Assembly: GCA_934692295.1 (NCBI GenBank) | Contig: CAKUTL010000039.1 | Coordinates: forward strand, 1 to 16,213 | DNA length: 16,213 nucleotides | Reading direction: 5' to 3' | Origin: an uncultured Candidatus Melainabacteria bacterium | Lineage (GTDB): Bacteria; Cyanobacteriota; Vampirovibrionia; Gastranaerophilales; Gastranaerophilaceae | In this document: piece by piece, positions 14,536 to 16,213 of the stretch | How the letters are laid out: each line of letters begins with the position of its first letter | Numbering within the stretch: position 1 is the stretch's first letter | Notes under the pieces: model-generated | The model's input: the letters and a program-made list of their open reading frames with translations, nothing else | Database searches by the model: none | What the model was told of the DNA's origin: nothing | Translations under genes and position numbers: made by a program

Positions 14536-14559
14536 TTTGTGTTATCATAATAACACAAA
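14536..14559. promoter_or_regulatory. Palindromic MarR-type operator overlapping divergent promoters
   Basis: The 24-bp palindrome has arms TTTGTGTTAT (14536-14545) and ATAACACAAA (14550-14559) around a 4-nt centre. It contains an extended -10 on the plus strand (TG-T-TATCAT, 14540-14548) and another on the minus strand (TG-T-TATTAT, 14555-14547). Protein bound here would block both the channel gene and marR-emrA. MarR dimers usually bind palindromes of about this size in such divergent gaps. Confidence 0.82.
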
Positions 14560-14567
14560 GTAAAAAC

Positions 14568-15026
14568 ATGGACAAGAATAGATTATTAAAATATAAAGTA
14601 GGTATGAATTTGACTGGTACAGGAAATTTGTCTAAGATATTTGCTTGTCAGGCATTTTCAAATTGTAATTTCCCCATTACTCCTGAACAGTTTTCTGTTC
14701 TAGCAGTTTTGTATGAAAATAATAATTTATATCAACGTCAAATTTCAGCATTAACCCTTAAAGATAGACCCAATATTTCTAGAATTGTTTGTATTTTAGA
14801 AGAAATGGGTTGCATAACTAAAACTCCAGATGTTAGTGGTAGAAAAGTTTTTAAAATTGCAATTACTCAAAAAGGAATTGATTTGTATAACAAAGTTCTG
14901 CCAGAAATTTTGAGAGTTTGGCTGGAAACCGTAGAAGGTGTTGAAGAAAGAGATTTGGATATTTTCTATAATGTTCTTTCTAAAATTAGAGAAAATTTAA
15001 TATCGAAGGTAAATATACAACTATAA
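14568..15026 (+). CDS. MarR-family transcriptional regulator
   Basis: 152 residues, typical length. The winged-helix core spans about residues 38-105: ITPEQFSVLAVLYENN, then QRQISALTLKDRPNISRIV (helices 3-4, recognition), CILEEMGCITK, and the wing DVSGRKVFKIAITQKG. Helices at both ends would form the dimer interface. It most likely represses its own operon and the divergent channel gene through the palindrome at 14536-14559, and is released by a ligand. Four cysteines (27, 33, 75, 82) could allow redox sensing, but no family-specific pattern proves it. The ATG at 14568 lacks a good SD; the predicted leader is only about 13 nt. An internal ATG (codon 13) has a poorly spaced AGTAGG. emrA starts 15 nt after its stop. 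Confidence 0.92.
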   Translation: MDKNRLLKYKVGMNLTGTGNLSKIFACQAFSNCNFPITPEQFSVLAVLYENNNLYQRQISALTLKDRPNISRIVCILEEMGCITKTPDVSGRKVFKIAITQKGIDLYNKVLPEILRVWLETVEGVEERDLDIFYNVLSKIRENLISKVNIQL

Positions 15027-15041
15027 ATGAGGTAAAAATCA

Positions 15042-16169
15042 ATGACGGAAAACAAAGATAAAATTAATGTTGCCCCTCGTTTTCCAAAGGGTAAAAAAAG
15101 AAAAAAAGAAGAAATTGAGATTTTAGCAAAAGCAAGATTGAAAAAAAGAAGACCAAAACTTACTAAAAAGCGTGTCTTCATTCCTGCGATTGCCGCTGTA
15201 GTGCTTATTTTATTAGGCTTTTATGCTGCAATTATGTCAACACATTACCAATCAACAGATGATGCTTTTGTAGAAGGTCGAATAATTTCAGTAGCTCCTC
15301 GAGTTTCTGGTCCGGTTGTTAACTTGCTTGTTGATGATAACCAACCGGTTAAAAAAGGTGATTTACTTTTAGAAATTGACCCCAATGATTATCAAGTAAA
15401 ATTAGACCAAGCAGAAGCTAAACTTGCAGAAGCTAAAGCACGTTTGAATGTGTCAAATCATGATGTTTCAAAAAATACATCCGATATGCACCAAGCATCA
15501 GATGATACCGCTTCCGCAATGTCAAAATTAGATTTTGCTCAAAAAGATTATAAACGTTATAACGATATGTACAAAACGGGTGTAGTATCAAAACAAGATT
15601 ATGATAGAAGTTCTAAGGATTTAGACGTCTCAAAGGCTAACTATCAATCTGCAAGTAATAGAACAAAAGCTATGAAATCAGAACTTGATTCTTCTATTGC
15701 TAAAACTCAAACGGTACAAGCTGAAATTCAAAGGTTAGAAGCTGAAGTTGAACAAGCTAAACTAAATTTAAGTTACACCAAGATTTATGCTCCTTCTGAT
15801 GGGTTGATTGCTTCTCGTAGTGTTGAACAAGGAAATTATGTTCAAACAGGGCAACCATTGTTGGCGGTTGTACCAAGAAGAGTTTGGGTTGTTGCGAACT
15901 TTAAAGAGGGTCAATTAACTCACATGCAACCTGGTCAAAGAGTTTGGGTGAAAGTTGATACTTATCCAAATAAAAAGTTTAAGGCTCATGTTGATAGTAT
16001 TCAAAGAGCAACTGGAGCAAAATCTAGTTTATTCCCTCCAGAAAACGCTGTTGGTAGTTATGTAAAAATCGTTCAACGTGTTCCAGTAAAAATTGTATTT
16101 GATGAAGATTATTCAAAATTTAATATTGTTCCTGGGATGTCTGTTGTTCCGACTGTAAAAATAAAATAG
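15042..16169 (+). CDS. emrA: Membrane fusion protein of a drug efflux pump (EmrA/HlyD family)
   Basis: 375 residues. A basic cytoplasmic N-tail (about 44 residues, many Lys/Arg) is followed by one membrane anchor (about 45-65). The first half of the biotinyl-lipoyl-like domain comes next (about 75-115, STDDAFVEGRIISVAPRVSG and VKKGDLLLEIDPNDY), then a long coiled-coil hairpin (about 117-243). The second lipoyl half (YTKIYAPSDGLIASRSVEQGN) and a beta-barrel region (VWVVANFKEGQLTHMQPGQRV to the end) complete it. DDAFVEG and the FKEGQL motif are typical of EmrA-type adaptors, which work with a 14-helix MFS transporter (EmrB) and an outer-membrane channel. Here the channel gene is divergent at 13144-14520. 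The SD GAGG sits 9 nt before the ATG. The tail exceeds that usual for EmrA as I recall it. EmrB is not visible in the window. Confidence 0.92.
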   Translation: MTENKDKINVAPRFPKGKKRKKEEIEILAKARLKKRRPKLTKKRVFIPAIAAVVLILLGFYAAIMSTHYQSTDDAFVEGRIISVAPRVSGPVVNLLVDDNQPVKKGDLLLEIDPNDYQVKLDQAEAKLAEAKARLNVSNHDVSKNTSDMHQASDDTASAMSKLDFAQKDYKRYNDMYKTGVVSKQDYDRSSKDLDVSKANYQSASNRTKAMKSELDSSIAKTQTVQAEIQRLEAEVEQAKLNLSYTKIYAPSDGLIASRSVEQGNYVQTGQPLLAVVPRRVWVVANFKEGQLTHMQPGQRVWVKVDTYPNKKFKAHVDSIQRATGAKSSLFPPENAVGSYVKIVQRVPVKIVFDEDYSKFNIVPGMSVVPTVKIK

Positions 16170-16201
16170 CGTTCAATATTGTTTATAAATAAGAAAAGCG
16201 T

Positions 16202-16206
16202 AAGGA
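16202..16206 (+). promoter_or_regulatory. Shine-Dalgarno of the next gene, beyond the window
   Basis: AAGGA is followed by 7 nt up to the last base of the window, the spacing expected for a start codon at or just after 16214. The 32 bases between the emrA stop and this site show no terminator, so the next gene is probably in the same operon, most likely emrB. Confidence 0.55.
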
Positions 16207-16213
16207 AATTATT

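Overview
The window reads as an AT-rich, Gram-negative-type bacterial chromosome segment with dense coding on both strands. The best taxonomic guess, by inference and from memory of the group, is an uncultured gut Gastranaerophilales/Melainabacteria-type member of the Cyanobacteriota. The base for this is low GC, an outer-membrane efflux protein with an EmrA-type adaptor, a tRNA without an encoded CCA, and two unrelated proteins carrying a short Phe-x-Gly/Ala N-terminal motif that I associate with that lineage. No mobile element, CRISPR array or rRNA was seen.

Left part, minus strand (1-4308): the 5' two-thirds or more of a 4-alpha-glucanotransferase (malQ) running off the left edge; a tRNA-Lys(CUU) just upstream of it with its own promoter; a GNAT-like acetyltransferase; and a tandem pair of paralogous DUF3137 membrane proteins. 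The pair is driven by a near-consensus promoter placed so close to the first ATG that the mRNA is predicted to be leaderless.

Middle (4309-10771): pnp (polynucleotide phosphorylase, complete, all catalytic and RNA-binding motifs) transcribed away from the DUF3137 pair and ending at a bidirectional terminator shared with a convergent 782-residue protein of unknown function; then a PfkB-family sugar/nucleoside kinase; then a small Cys-, Pro-, His- and Met-rich one-TM protein whose Shine-Dalgarno sequence lies in the 3' arm of a perfect 11-bp hairpin; then a terminator.

Right part (10772-16213): a two-component pair (NarL/FixJ-type response regulator overlapping a double-PAS membrane histidine kinase by 14 nt), then a divergent efflux locus. 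In that locus an outer-membrane channel gene (minus) and marR-emrA (plus) are separated by 47 bp containing a near-perfect 24-bp palindrome that overlaps extended -10 elements on both strands. A ribosome-binding site at the extreme right edge suggests that the inner-membrane transporter (probably emrB) begins at or just after the window end. Together these would make a MarR-controlled tripartite drug efflux pump.

The points most worth a second look are the DUF3137 pair (a transmembrane hairpin interrupts the domain, and the promoter predicts leaderless mRNA), the SD-sequestering hairpin ahead of the small membrane protein, the palindromic divergent promoter of the efflux locus, and the shared N-terminal Phe-x-Gly/Ala motif. 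All functional calls rest on motif recognition by eye; no database search was run.
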